A DNA stretch of 64,000 bases from Alteromonas confluentis (GTDB lineage: Bacteria > Pseudomonadota > Gammaproteobacteria > Enterobacterales > Alteromonadaceae): contig NZ_MDHN01000040.1 of NCBI RefSeq assembly GCF_001757105.1, forward strand, positions 1-64,000. Direction: 5' to 3'. Made by a program: the position numbers and the translations under genes. Positions 26,150 to 35,697 of this stretch are shown here, piece by piece. The first letter of the stretch is position 1; each line of letters begins with the position of its first letter. The notes under the pieces were generated by a model. That model had not been told where the DNA came from. It was given only the letters and a program-made list of their open reading frames with translations, and did not search any database.

Positions 26150-28401
26150 TCACCATTAAGTGTAACATCAAGCCACACCAAACGATGATCGGAGCTCGCT
26201 TCTCTGTCTTTAACCAGACGGAATAGCGGGCTTTCTTTTGATGGCCAGAAAACGCCATTGCCTTGCACTGAAAAGCCGAAACGCGACGGTAACACATAGT
26301 CTGCTCTGGCTCCCCAATAAGCGGTAAAACGATTACTGAATGCCTCTGGGCTGCTTTCATCACCACCCTGACTCAGCGGGATTAAATCGTTATTGATCAG
26401 AGGGTGTTCTGTTAGTTGTTCTATCACACCAGGCCGCCACTTCTCACCTTTGTCAGCCGCGTTAAAGTCGCCCACCAGCACAAAGCGGCTGTTGCCAGCC
26501 AACGATACAGCATGGCCATTATCATCATAAATATATTCGCCGCCGTCTGGTGTGAGGTAATCCGCCATCAACCGAATTTCATCATGATTACGCTTGCCGT
26601 TGCGATCCTCTGGGCCATCAAAAGTTGGCGGTGTGGGATGCATCGCCAAAACGTGCACTATTTTGCCATCTACGTTTACCGGCACATCCCAATGCGACTT
26701 TGAACTCAAGCGCAGCTCGGCCCAGGCTTCAGCGCTATACCAGGTTTCACCGGTCTCGGGAATTACAGGCTGTTGCGCACCAGGCATGTCTTTCCATTTA
26801 AACAATTGCAGACTGCGCACCTGATTATCCAGGATGGGGTATTTCGACAAAACGACCATGCCGTATTGACCAGGATATAATCCAAATCCCCAGGCATCTC
26901 CCCCTTTACCACTGGCGTGACCATCACGATCGAGATCAAAGGGTGACGGTTCGCCCGTATTGACCGGTGCGAGATACACATAGGGATAATCGATAGCAGC
27001 TTGCCCATGCTGACTCACGTTCAGATAATGCGTAATGAACGCATTAACGCCAGCCTGTTTGTCGGCAATGTAATCAAACTCATTTAAAAGCAGAATATCT
27101 GGCGCAGTTCGCTGTATGATTTCAGCAATGTTTTTTACTTGCTGATTGTCGCCATTAGCCAGTACTGTCTTCAGTACATTAAGACCCGGCTCCATGCCCA
27201 GGTTAGGATAGTTCGTCGACTCCATGCTTACATTAAACGTGGCAACCCTTAGCGTGTGATCACGAGGTTCAGCAGCAGATTTTTTGGTGCTATTCAATAA
27301 ACTTCTCACTTCATCAACGGGCAATGCTTTAGCCATACCATAGTAGCCATCAACATCTTCCGCCATCAATAAACTGTTGTAAATGGCCTCTTCTGTCGAT
27401 TCAATGACCGCTTCAAATATGGGGGAAACCGCATTGTTTGCTAACACCTTGTTGGTGTGAAAAGAGGCGGTTTCACTGCGACGATTTTCCTTCGCGGTAG
27501 AAAATGCAATAACGTAGTCACCTGAACCGTTAGTTAGACTTGCTCCTGTACGTGCGACACCTGCCATGGCTCGCTTGGCCAAGCGCTTAAGGTTTCTGTC
27601 GTCAAGTGGCGCATCGGTGGCAACCACAATCATAATAGACCCATCGGCCGCAGTGTCGTTGTCCAGTTTATCCTGTAAATAAAATTGATTCAGTGCCTGG
27701 CCCACTTCTACGCCTTGCACCTGCAAAATGCCGCCAAAGTTACTTTGCACTAACACACCTACCGTGTAACCGCCCAAAGACTTAGGCAATATACGACTAC
27801 TTGTACCAATTCCGCCCTTCCAACCAAAAGTACGTGTTCCGCTGCCAGCGCCCACATTACCCTCTGCAACCTTACCTGCAGATGCTGACTCAATGGCTTG
27901 TTTAACCTGCGCGGCTGTTACTACCCTGCGCCTAATGTCATTTAAATAGCCGTCGTTGGTCTCGCCAACAACCGCATTTACAGAGCCCACGTTTTCATTG
28001 CCGGCCTGAGCTAGCGTCCATTCCACTACTCCCGCGATACCTTCAGCCACGCTTAAGGTGTTGGTAAGTACGATAGGCGTCTCAATTTCACCCAACTCAC
28101 TGATCTGGCTAATACCGGCCATTTTTCCGTAACCGTTGCCAACGTGAACAGCAGCAGGCACCTTGTTTTGCCGAAGATTCCCCTCAGCCGGAATAATTGC
28201 CGTAATGCCAGTGTGAATATCCTTGCCGTCATGCAAGGTAACCTGCCCGACACGCACGCCAGTTACGTCTGTGATACTGTTCAATTTGCCAGGATTGAGC
28301 ACACCGGGATTCAGGCCAATATCTCGAGCCCGTACCTGTTCGGCCGAGGCGGAAGTTACAAAAAGGCTGGTTAAGATGACCAGGGAAGATAAGAGTTTCA
28401 T
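26146..28401 (-). CDS. secreted fusion: P1-family (DmpA-type) peptidase + endonuclease/exonuclease/phosphatase domain
   Basis: A 751-residue exported protein with a signal peptide ending near SASAEQ. Residues about 25-370 are a P1-family aminopeptidase/esterase (DmpA, BapA): SITDVTGVRVGQVTLHDG at the start, GNVGAGSGTRTFGWKGGIG, and ADGSIMIVVATDAPL, where Ser255 is the expected autoprocessing nucleophile. Residues about 384-751 form an EEP-family metal-dependent domain: LRVATFN, LLLNEFD, GDFNAAD and a final SDHR. In DmpA-type enzymes the chain is cut before the Ser, so the EEP part should remain on the C-terminal (beta) fragment. The reading frame is continuous with no sign of frameshift. The start at 28401 is chosen because it opens a clean signal peptide. 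Confidence 0.8.
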   Translation of the reverse strand: MKLLSSLVILTSLFVTSASAEQVRARDIGLNPGVLNPGKLNSITDVTGVRVGQVTLHDGKDIHTGITAIIPAEGNLRQNKVPAAVHVGNGYGKMAGISQISELGEIETPIVLTNTLSVAEGIAGVVEWTLAQAGNENVGSVNAVVGETNDGYLNDIRRRVVTAAQVKQAIESASAGKVAEGNVGAGSGTRTFGWKGGIGTSSRILPKSLGGYTVGVLVQSNFGGILQVQGVEVGQALNQFYLQDKLDNDTAADGSIMIVVATDAPLDDRNLKRLAKRAMAGVARTGASLTNGSGDYVIAFSTAKENRRSETASFHTNKVLANNAVSPIFEAVIESTEEAIYNSLLMAEDVDGYYGMAKALPVDEVRSLLNSTKKSAAEPRDHTLRVATFNVSMESTNYPNLGMEPGLNVLKTVLANGDNQQVKNIAEIIQRTAPDILLLNEFDYIADKQAGVNAFITHYLNVSQHGQAAIDYPYVYLAPVNTGEPSPFDLDRDGHASGKGGDAWGFGLYPGQYGMVVLSKYPILDNQVRSLQLFKWKDMPGAQQPVIPETGETWYSAEAWAELRLSSKSHWDVPVNVDGKIVHVLAMHPTPPTFDGPEDRNGKRNHDEIRLMADYLTPDGGEYIYDDNGHAVSLAGNSRFVLVGDFNAADKGEKWRPGVIEQLTEHPLINNDLIPLSQGGDESSPEAFSNRFTAYWGARADYVLPSRFGFSVQGNGVFWPSKESPLFRLVKDREASSDHRLVWLDVTLNGD

Positions 28402-28485
28402 GCCGTTTTTATTAATTTGATTTGAGCTGAAAATGAGTGTCACATGGCTGCAGGCAAAAAACAAAAAAACGCGGTGAAAGTAGTG

Positions 28486-29820
28486 TCAGAACAGACTGAT
28501 AGCCCGCTCAATGAGAAACAGGCAGGCACCAATTAAACCGCCAACCAGTGTACCGTTTATACGCACTTTCTGCAGATCCTTACCAATATTCAGCTCGATC
28601 TGTTCAGCCATTTGCTTGTCGTCCCAGGCCAGAATCGTTTTGCGGATATGTTCAGTAAGAAAGTCTGCCAATTCCGGTGCCATGGCACGGCCGGCTTCAG
28701 AAATATGTACATTGACGGCGTCAGCCAGTTTGCTGTCATTTTCAATAGAGCGCCCCACCTCCTGCAACGCATGAGAAACCCGCTTTGCGAATTTGCCTTC
28801 TGGCTTAGCAACGTCTTTAATCAACCAGACTTTGACATCCCCCCACACTTGAATCAGATAATCTTGCAGGGCATCGTTTTCTAACAGCCTAGCTTTGATA
28901 CTCGCCATCTTTTCTGCCATGGCTGGGTCAGATTCCATCCGCTGTGCAAATTCATTAAGCTGACGATCGAAGCTTAACCGCACCGGATGTTCCCGATCTT
29001 CAGCTATATCAGCCAGAATGCTAATCAGTGCTTTTGATGCGATGTCAGCCCCCTGTTCACTCAGCCAGGTAGTGGGCAGTATTTTTTCAAGCCGGCGATA
29101 CTCCAGCTTTAGCCAACTATAAAGTTTGTCGGCAATAAACGCCTGGCTTTCTTCCCGCTGGGCAATATCAGCGATTTTCACCAGCAGTTGATCAAGCACC
29201 TCCTGATGACGCTGTTCTTTTGTGAGCACACGCAACGTACCAGCCGCCATAGGCGTAAAATCAATTTTGCCAACGGCTCGCTTTACACCTTTTATTAGCA
29301 TGTCCTGAATCGGCTTATCGTCCAGTGTGTTCACCACACCAGCGAGACTGCGGCTGAAGAAGCGACTTAGCCTGTCAGCATTGTCAGGCTGCCGGAGCCA
29401 GCGTGCCATGCCCTGAGCGGGTTTCGCATCGTTTACCAGCCGGGTAATGGCTTCTTCGTTGAAAAACTTATCCTTAACGAAATGCGACAGATTGTTCGCC
29501 ACTGCAGATTTGTTGTTTGCAACAATGTTGGTATGAGGAATAGGAAAACGCGCAGGAATTGGCCGGAACAGCGCCGACACCGCAAACCAGTCGGCCAGGC
29601 CACCTACCAGCGCGGCCTCGGCTGCCATCTTGATAAGTGCTGCCCAGGCTGGCCAGGGTGTCAGCCATTGGCGATACTCTGCGATGGTGGCAAGTAGAAA
29701 AATGCAGGCAGCACCAATAAGCCAGAGCAGCGCAATTTTTTTTGCTCGCTTAAGTTGATGAAATTTACTGTCTATTGGCACAATCATTCCGGAAGGATTA
29801 GCTATCTCAATACGCTTCAT
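28486..29820 (-). CDS. DUF445 inner-membrane protein
   Basis: A 444-residue protein of the DUF445 family. An N-terminal helix pair (about 25-85, including LLWLIGAACIFLLATIAEY and ALVGGLADWFAVSALF) anchors it. A long helical cytosolic or periplasmic body follows, and a last membrane helix near the C-terminus (VGGLIGACLFLIERAISLF). The ADWFAV-LFRPIP segment is the family hallmark. Function is unknown. The frame extends upstream to a TTG at 29847; the first ATG is at 29820, with no clear ribosome site, so the start is uncertain. It is followed by the peptidase fusion gene on the same strand, with an 84-bp gap. Confidence 0.8.
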   Translation of the reverse strand: MKRIEIANPSGMIVPIDSKFHQLKRAKKIALLWLIGAACIFLLATIAEYRQWLTPWPAWAALIKMAAEAALVGGLADWFAVSALFRPIPARFPIPHTNIVANNKSAVANNLSHFVKDKFFNEEAITRLVNDAKPAQGMARWLRQPDNADRLSRFFSRSLAGVVNTLDDKPIQDMLIKGVKRAVGKIDFTPMAAGTLRVLTKEQRHQEVLDQLLVKIADIAQREESQAFIADKLYSWLKLEYRRLEKILPTTWLSEQGADIASKALISILADIAEDREHPVRLSFDRQLNEFAQRMESDPAMAEKMASIKARLLENDALQDYLIQVWGDVKVWLIKDVAKPEGKFAKRVSHALQEVGRSIENDSKLADAVNVHISEAGRAMAPELADFLTEHIRKTILAWDDKQMAEQIELNIGKDLQKVRINGTLVGGLIGACLFLIERAISLF

Positions 29821-29911
29821 TTCTATATAGCGACTAAGTCCAAACAATCAATAGACTAGACTAGGATTCGACATCGTAGTTGAGTGACCGACGCCAATTA
29901 AAAAGCTAAAG

Positions 29912-29935
29912 AAAAGTGAGGCCCCATGGCCTCAC
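29912..29935 (-). terminator. terminator of dkgB
   Basis: GTGAGGCC (29916-29923) and GGCCTCAC (29928-29935) pair around a 4-nt loop, and the minus strand continues TTTTCTTT. It lies about 26 bp after the dkgB stop. Confidence 0.8.
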
Positions 29936-29960
29936 ACTCATCTTAAGAACGATGTCGTTA

Positions 29961-30764
29961 TCAATCCCACTTTGGCCCAAAGTCTGGGCTAACTATACGT
30001 TCACCATTGTCTAAATCGTCAATACGCTGAATATCCTCATCAGATAAGCGAACCTGGGTATAATCGAAATTAGCCTGCAAATGGTCCTTGTTAGTAGAAG
30101 ACGGAATCGCATGAATACCTTTGGCATCCATCCATGCCAGCACTACCTGCGCAGGATTGGCACCATGTGCTGCGGCAATATTGAGTAGTTCGTCATTTTT
30201 CATGACCTTGCCAACAGCAAACGGCATGTACGCGGTTACGCTGATGCCCTTCTCTTTACAATGCTCAACCACCTGGCGGTTTTGCATAAACGGATGCAGC
30301 TCAATCTGGTTTGTCAGGATTTCCCCCTCACCCAGGATCTCAACGGCTTTATCAATTTGTGCCATGGTGAAGTTAGACACACCAATGTGTCGTGTCAGTC
30401 CCTCTTCCTTAGCTTGCTTCAGCGAAGCCAGATAATTCTCCATGGGGATGTGATCGTTAGGTGAAGGCCAGTGAATAAGCAACAGATCAACATACGCCAT
30501 TTTCAGTTTGTTCAGGCTCTCATGCACGGAGGGGATAAACGAACCTTGATCGAGATGGTCGTGCCATACTTTTGTGGTCACAAACAGCTCTTCGCGGTTT
30601 ATACCCGCAGTTTGAATAGCATCGCCAATGGCCTCTTCGTTGCCATAAAATTGCGCTGTATCGATATGGCAGAAACCGATAGAAAGTGCATCCGTGACCG
30701 TTTTTCTTGCTACATCGTCTTCCAGACGAAACGTGCCAACGCCTAATTGCGGCATCGATTGCAT
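29961..30764 (-). CDS. dkgB: aldo/keto reductase, 2,5-didehydrogluconate reductase B type
   Basis: NADPH-dependent aldo-keto reductase of 267 residues with the catalytic tetrad visible: Asp and Tyr in HIDTAQFYGNEEAIG, Lys in VTTKVW, His in LLIHWPSP. The cofactor-binding end SSTNKDHLQANF is typical. The N-terminus MPQLGVGTFRL and overall length match E. coli DkgB, which reduces 2,5-diketo-gluconate and methylglyoxal-type aldehydes. The physiological substrate here is not evident. Monocistronic, divergent from a periplasmic binding-protein gene. Confidence 0.85.
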   Translation of the reverse strand: MQSMPQLGVGTFRLEDDVARKTVTDALSIGFCHIDTAQFYGNEEAIGDAIQTAGINREELFVTTKVWHDHLDQGSFIPSVHESLNKLKMAYVDLLLIHWPSPNDHIPMENYLASLKQAKEEGLTRHIGVSNFTMAQIDKAVEILGEGEILTNQIELHPFMQNRQVVEHCKEKGISVTAYMPFAVGKVMKNDELLNIAAAHGANPAQVVLAWMDAKGIHAIPSSTNKDHLQANFDYTQVRLSDEDIQRIDDLDNGERIVSPDFGPKWD

Positions 30765-30969
30765 AACATTCTCCTGTTTCGTTTAAATTTATCAACATGG
30801 AAACGGCTTGTTTCGGGGATGGTTACGGGATGAAATGCGTTCCGGATTACAACACCGTTGCATTAGGTATTTTTACTCATACGTTGCAGTCAACCTTGTA
30901 ATCGAAAATAAAATAGCCGATTGCTAGACTTTCATTACGACTAAAGTTGAATACCAACGGAGTTTTCTG

Positions 30970-31758
30970 ATGCGTCGCGCCTTCTCTCTGATTTGTCTGG
31001 CGTTTCTCTGCCAGCCCTTACAGGCCGCCAACAAAGACACATTTTTTGTTGGTATTGGTGATGCCAGCAGCGGTCAAACCTATCCCGTAAATGGCAGTAA
31101 ATATCAGCCATTGCTTGATGCAGTGCTCTCGGCTTTTTCTTTGGAAGAAGGAATTGAAGTTGAATATGTTTCGTTAAATAGCGTTGATTATGATCGTTGG
31201 TTTAACGATAGCACCATCGATTTTAGGTTTCCTGACCATCCTCGCTGGACAGCAGCGAAGAGCCCGCTATTTTACAGCCAGCCGGTGGTAGGTGTGTGTG
31301 AGACCACACGGTTTTTACCGCAGAATCAATGGATGCGAGTTGAAGACGTTACCCGGTTAGGTGTGATTAAAGATTTACCTGTGTCCCGGGAGTGGTCAGA
31401 GCAAGAGATAAAAGGTTACACCAAAATTATTCGATTCGACGACACCGCAAGTATGATCGAGGCGCTTTTATCACATCACGTCGATGGCATATTGACCGAT
31501 ACTGAAGCACTCAGCGAAGCCACAAAACAACTTAATGTGGCGCAAAATCAATTGGTTTCGTCTGCGCATATTCCAGACAAGAAGAGTAGTCTACGGATTT
31601 CCAGCGAGCAGTATCCTGCTATGTTGGAGAAATTGGACGAATTTCTTAAGACACATCGCGGCATGATTGCGCAAATTGCTCGCCGCCATGGTTTAGATAA
31701 CGGACGGGCCTGTGTGATCAGGCCCGCCGCAAAGCATCAGTCGGAATTAGCTGACTGA
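30970..31758 (+). CDS. periplasmic substrate-binding-like protein
   Basis: A 262-residue protein with a signal peptide (MRRAFSLICLAFLCQPLQAAN) and a fold resembling family 3 solute-binding proteins: a two-lobe pattern with RFPDHPRWTAAKSPLFYSQPVV and a later DGILTDTEALSEA. No permease or ATPase genes are adjacent, so it may be an orphan receptor or a degenerate sensor-type protein rather than an ABC importer part. The C-terminal 20 residues are polar, and its last 22 bp overlap the end of the convergent rluB gene. The ligand is not deducible. Confidence 0.65.
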   Translation: MRRAFSLICLAFLCQPLQAANKDTFFVGIGDASSGQTYPVNGSKYQPLLDAVLSAFSLEEGIEVEYVSLNSVDYDRWFNDSTIDFRFPDHPRWTAAKSPLFYSQPVVGVCETTRFLPQNQWMRVEDVTRLGVIKDLPVSREWSEQEIKGYTKIIRFDDTASMIEALLSHHVDGILTDTEALSEATKQLNVAQNQLVSSAHIPDKKSSLRISSEQYPAMLEKLDEFLKTHRGMIAQIARRHGLDNGRACVIRPAAKHQSELAD

Positions 31759-32618
31759 TTGCGTTGATGCGACTGACGTGCACGGTGTTTTTTCACCGAG
31801 CGACGCATACGGGTAAGACGGGCATGATCCAGTTTACCCTGGCGAACGTCCACCATAGTCTGGGTTTCTTCGTCGAGTTGCACCAATTTACGCAGTGAAT
31901 TGAGTTCAGCTAACGGTAACTCTACCCAGGCGCCCTGGGGCAATCGCTTCTGCAGTTCAACCGGCCCGTAACGCACACGCATCAGGCGACTTACCTGCAC
32001 ATCCTGTGATTCCCAAAGTCGACGCACTTCACGATTCTTCCCTTCTGACAAGGTCACGTTGTACCACTTGTTCATGCTGTCTTCGTCGTTCACTGAGTTA
32101 GAACGGGGCACGATGGTGGTGAACTTGGCTTTACCATCTTCCAGTTCAACACCGTCAGTGAGCGTTTTCAGCGTTTTACCGGATACTTCACCAAAAACAC
32201 GTACAGCGTATTCACGTTCAACTTCACATTTCGGGTGCATCAAACGGTTTGCCAATTCACCGTCGTTGGTGAACAGTAAAAGACCGCTGGTGTTGATATC
32301 GAGTCGGCCCACGGCAATCCAGCGGCCCACGCGAATAGCCGGGAGACGTTCAAAGACTGTTGCACGGCCTTCTGGATCGTGACGACTACACAATTCGCCC
32401 TCAGGCTTGTTATACATGAGTACACGGCATACTGGCTTTTCCGTTTGGCGAGATAACAGATGTCCATCCACACGGATTTGCTGGGTAGGTTCAACGCGGT
32501 CACCTAAGGTAGCCACTTTACCGTCTACGGAAACGCGACCGGCGTCTATCCAGCGCTCCATTTCCCGACGTGAACCCAGGCCCTGATTAGCCAATACTTT
32601 TTGCAACTTTTCACTCAT
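31737..32618 (-). CDS. rluB: 23S rRNA pseudouridine-2605 synthase RluB
   Basis: Modifies U2605 of 23S rRNA. The 293-residue protein has an N-terminal S4 RNA-binding domain (EKLQKVLANQGLGSRREMERWIDAGRVSVDG), the RsuA-family catalytic motif GRLDINTSGLLLFTNDG with its Asp, and KNREVRRLWESQ. The C-terminal tail is basic (VKKHRARQSHQRN). It overlaps scpB by 8 bp upstream, and its 3' end overlaps the convergent gene by 22 bp. It is the last gene of the rnm-yciO-scpA-scpB-rluB run. Confidence 0.95.
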   Translation of the reverse strand: MSEKLQKVLANQGLGSRREMERWIDAGRVSVDGKVATLGDRVEPTQQIRVDGHLLSRQTEKPVCRVLMYNKPEGELCSRHDPEGRATVFERLPAIRVGRWIAVGRLDINTSGLLLFTNDGELANRLMHPKCEVEREYAVRVFGEVSGKTLKTLTDGVELEDGKAKFTTIVPRSNSVNDEDSMNKWYNVTLSEGKNREVRRLWESQDVQVSRLMRVRYGPVELQKRLPQGAWVELPLAELNSLRKLVQLDEETQTMVDVRQGKLDHARLTRMRRSVKKHRARQSHQRNQSANSD

Positions 32619-33246
32619 TTTCTTCTCGCTTTATGTTAGCGGTTTCAATCGCACGGTCTGATTCAGACGGTGCCTCCAGTGTTGCCGTCGACGGTGACGG
32701 CTCGTTGTCGTCCAGCGCTTCAAAAACTTCAGAGCTGGGTAAGTCGGCCAACGATTTTAACGAAAAATAATCTAAAAACTGTCGGGTAGTGGCATACAGC
32801 GACGGTCTGCCAGGGACCTCTTTATGCCCCACCACTTTTATCCATTCACGCTCAGTAAGCGTGCGGATGATATTACTACTGACAGCCACACCCCGAACGG
32901 CTTCAATTTCCCCCCGGGTGATTGGCTGTCGATATGCAATCAAAGCGAGTGTTTCCAGCATGGCCCGGGAATAACGCGGGGCTGATTCCTGCCACATCCG
33001 GCTAAGCCAAGGGCTTAAACTATCCAATGACTGAAAGCGGTAACCACTGGCCACTTCTACCAGTTGAATGCCCCGGGGCTGATAATCCAGCACCAGCTCT
33101 TTCAGCACTTCGTTTAGGGCCCGCTCGCTCACGGTAAATTCCGCCAATATGGTATCCCGCAATGCCAGCTTCGTCATTGGGCTGTCGGCGACAAATAAGG
33201 CCGCTTCCACCAGCTGTTTAAGCTGGTTTTTATTAATCTTCTTCAT
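32611..33246 (-). CDS. scpB: segregation and condensation protein ScpB
   Basis: Kleisin-associated winged-helix protein (211 residues) of the SMC-ScpAB condensin. The core segments are LVEAALFVADSPM and ALIAYRQPITRGEIEAVRGV, ending in LPGRPSLYATTRQFLDYFSLKSLADLP-like sequence, which is the ScpB signature. The C-terminal about 40 residues are acidic and variable. It overlaps scpA by 14 bp and rluB by 8 bp, indicating tight translational coupling. Confidence 0.93.
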   Translation of the reverse strand: MKKINKNQLKQLVEAALFVADSPMTKLALRDTILAEFTVSERALNEVLKELVLDYQPRGIQLVEVASGYRFQSLDSLSPWLSRMWQESAPRYSRAMLETLALIAYRQPITRGEIEAVRGVAVSSNIIRTLTEREWIKVVGHKEVPGRPSLYATTRQFLDYFSLKSLADLPSSEVFEALDDNEPSPSTATLEAPSESDRAIETANIKREENE

Positions 33247-34066
33247 GACGGCCTAATTTTACATGAATTCTGGCAAACGGTCCTGTCTGAACACACATTA
33301 AAAGCTGTTCTTTAACTAATTCAAGAATGGCCAGGAACGAAACCACCACACCGGCACGGCCTTCTTCCAAGGTAAACAAGGCATCCAGAGGCGTGTAAGT
33401 TTCACCATTTACCTGCGCCAGGATCTGACTCATCCTCTCCCGGGTGCTTAAAGCTTCACGCTCAATGGTGTGATGCTCAAAAGCCGCCGCCCGTTTCATG
33501 GCATGACTAAACGCCAGCACAATTTCCTGCAACGACACATCCGGTTCGATACGCAACGGCTGCACACTCTCAGCCACATCGGCTTTAACGGCGAATATGT
33601 CTCGCTCCATGCGTGGCTGCTCATCCAGTGTTTGCGCCGCCTCTTTTACCGCTTCATATTCTTTCAAACGGCGTATGAGTTCGGCCCGGGGATCTTCCTC
33701 ATCATCCTCTTCGTCACTTCGACGAGGTAATAGTAAACGGGATTTAATTTCCGCCAGAATCGCCGCCATTAGCAGATATTCCGCCGCCAGTTCCAGCTTG
33801 AGGGTTTTCATCACCTCAACGTATTCCATGTACTGCACAGTAATAGCAGCCACGGGCAATGTGACAATATCGAATTTCTGCTTACGAATAAGGTACAGGA
33901 GTAAGTCCAGCGGCCCCTCAAAGGTTTCCAGGATAACTTCCAGCGCGTCCGGCGGAATGTACAAATCCTCCGGCTTTTCAATTACCGCTTCGCCGTTAAT
34001 AAACGCCAGCGGTAACGGCTGCTGTATAGGCGTGGAAACCACTGGTTCCTGCTGCTCTTCTGCCAT
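33233..34066 (-). CDS. scpA: segregation and condensation protein ScpA (kleisin)
   Basis: A 277-residue kleisin that bridges SMC heads. The N-terminal FEGPLDLLLYLIRKQKFDI and the AAEYLLMAAILAEIKSRLLLPR segment are diagnostic. The C-terminal winged-helix VSFLAILELVKEQL is present, and an acidic patch (SDEEDDEEDPRAEL) follows the N-terminal domain. No SMC gene is in the window. It is co-transcribed with scpB, with a 14-bp overlap. Confidence 0.93.
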   Translation of the reverse strand: MAEEQQEPVVSTPIQQPLPLAFINGEAVIEKPEDLYIPPDALEVILETFEGPLDLLLYLIRKQKFDIVTLPVAAITVQYMEYVEVMKTLKLELAAEYLLMAAILAEIKSRLLLPRRSDEEDDEEDPRAELIRRLKEYEAVKEAAQTLDEQPRMERDIFAVKADVAESVQPLRIEPDVSLQEIVLAFSHAMKRAAAFEHHTIEREALSTRERMSQILAQVNGETYTPLDALFTLEEGRAGVVVSFLAILELVKEQLLMCVQTGPFARIHVKLGRHEED

Positions 34067-34108
34067 GAGTACTACCGTAAATAGTCCTTTATTTGTCCGT
34101 GGTCAGGC

Positions 34109-34729
34109 TTATAAAAATGGCGAGGTATCACCGCTGCCTTCACGAATGATCTGCGCTTCACCGTCAGAAAAATCAACCACTGTCGTAGGCTGCTCGCCCA
34201 GATAACCACCGTGGATAATTAAGCCCACCTGCTTTTCCAGTTTGTCGCGAATTTCGTCCGGGTCGGATTCCGCCATGGTATTGCCGGGCAGGATCAGCGA
34301 CGTAGACATCAGCGGTTCACCCAGTGTTTCCAGCAGTTTAAGCGCAATAATGTTATCAGGCACTCGAATACCAATGGTTTTACGTTTCGGATTTTGCAAA
34401 CGCTTTGGCACTTCACTGGTCGCCTTGAACACAAACGTGTAGGGCCCCGGTGTATTGTTTTTGATTTGACGGAACGCCAGGTTGTCTACTTTAGCGTAGT
34501 TAGACAGTTCCGACATATCCCGGCACATCAGGGTAAACTGGTGTTCATTTTTTATCTGACGAATTTGACACAGACGCTCCAACGCCTTTTTATCGTCCAT
34601 CTGACAGCCAATGGCGTAACCGGAATCGGTGGGATAAACAATGACTTCGCCCTGGTGAATGATATCTACCGCCTGATTTAGCAGACGTTGCTGCGGATTT
34701 TCAGGATGAATATAAAAAAACTGACTCAT
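34109..34729 (-). CDS. yciO: YciO-type Sua5/YrdC family protein
   Basis: A 206-residue YrdC-fold protein with the dsRNA/ATP-binding layout of threonylcarbamoyl-AMP synthases: GEVIVYPTDSGYAIGCQMDDKKALERLCQIR near the N-terminus, PGPYTFVFKAT, and TIGIRVPDN. Its resemblance and neighbourhood (rnm and rluB) match E. coli YciO, a paralogue of TsaC whose role in tRNA t6A synthesis is uncertain. It lies 12 bp after rnm and 42 bp before scpA. Confidence 0.88.
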   Translation of the reverse strand: MSQFFYIHPENPQQRLLNQAVDIIHQGEVIVYPTDSGYAIGCQMDDKKALERLCQIRQIKNEHQFTLMCRDMSELSNYAKVDNLAFRQIKNNTPGPYTFVFKATSEVPKRLQNPKRKTIGIRVPDNIIALKLLETLGEPLMSTSLILPGNTMAESDPDEIRDKLEKQVGLIIHGGYLGEQPTTVVDFSDGEAQIIREGSGDTSPFL

Positions 34730-34741
34730 GATAATGTCCTG

Positions 34742-35614
34742 TTAGGGGTGGGCGGCAAAGGACCAGTCGTGCCACACAGGCGTAAGGCTGGATGAAATGC
34801 CCAGATTCCTTCCTAGTTCTGTCCACCGTGATGGAAAGTGGAAATCGGAGCCCGCTGACGCCAGCAAATTATGCTCGCTGGCCAGCTCGTTGATGAGTTT
34901 TTGCTTGTCAGGATTGATGCCCGGGAAGGCGGTTTCGATGGCGTCGCCACCATAACTGGCAAACTCAGCAACGAGTCGGCGTAGCCATTTTGCTGTAATG
35001 TCGTAGTGTGCCGGGTGAGCAAGCACAGCCTGCCCGCCAGCAGCGCGAATGTGTGTTACGGCCTGTTTGATCTCAGGCCAGACAGCTTTGATTGCCGCGC
35101 GTTTTCCTTTTCCGAGATACTTCTTAAATGCGGCGTCCATGGTTGCCACACCGTATTCATTCACTAATACGCGGGCGAAGTGTGCACGGGTCACCTGCCC
35201 AACACCTGCCATGGCAAAGGCTTTTTCAGTTACGCCATCAAAACCACATTTTTGCAGTTTTTCACCAATTTTAAGCGCCCGTTCACGACGAATATCCGCC
35301 TGATTCTGCAGAAAGGCTTTCAGCGCCTCATCATCTACATCAACGTTTAGCCCCACCACATGGATATCAAACCCGTGCCAGGCGGTGGAAATTTCAACAC
35401 CATTGATGATGGTCAAGGCCCGTTTTTGTTTTGCTTGTGCCGCGTGCGCTTCAGGTAATCCAGCCAGTGTATCGTGGTCAGTGATGGCCAACACATCCAC
35501 TTGCATGTTGTGCGCGCGCAGAATCAATTCCTCGGGAGTGAGGTGACCGTCTGAATGTTTGGTGTGACTATGTAGATCGATTTTCAATGTCTTATGCAAA
35601 TTTCCGGTTGACAC
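34742..35614 (-). CDS. rnm: PHP-domain 5'-3' exoribonuclease Rnm (YciV, RNase AM)
   Basis: A 290-residue PHP metallo-hydrolase with the metal-binding motifs DLHSHTKHSDGHLTPEE, ITDHDTLAGLPEA, NGVEISTAWH, AHPAHYD and a late AGSDFH. E. coli Rnm trims the 5' ends of rRNAs and degrades short RNAs 5'-3'. The gene starts with GTG at 35614 (the frame has no earlier ATG), with GAAG upstream. The start codon faces the trp leader region, so rnm and trp are divergent, as in E. coli. Confidence 0.92.
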   Translation of the reverse strand: MSTGNLHKTLKIDLHSHTKHSDGHLTPEELILRAHNMQVDVLAITDHDTLAGLPEAHAAQAKQKRALTIINGVEISTAWHGFDIHVVGLNVDVDDEALKAFLQNQADIRRERALKIGEKLQKCGFDGVTEKAFAMAGVGQVTRAHFARVLVNEYGVATMDAAFKKYLGKGKRAAIKAVWPEIKQAVTHIRAAGGQAVLAHPAHYDITAKWLRRLVAEFASYGGDAIETAFPGINPDKQKLINELASEHNLLASAGSDFHFPSRWTELGRNLGISSSLTPVWHDWSFAAHP

Positions 35615-35697
35615 AACTTCAATTTTGTTTTCTTCTATAGGGCATATTATACGTACTAACGACTTCGATGCCTATCGAAGTTTCAAACAGAGATATC

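Noticed and set aside
26146-28401. Frameshift or two genes instead of a fusion
   Set aside because: The frame is continuous between the peptidase and EEP domains, with no stop and no ribosome site visible at the join near 27250.
35650-35670. Possible TrpR operator upstream of trpL
   Set aside because: The CGTACTAACG sequence lacks the CTAG-type symmetrical half-sites of trp operators.
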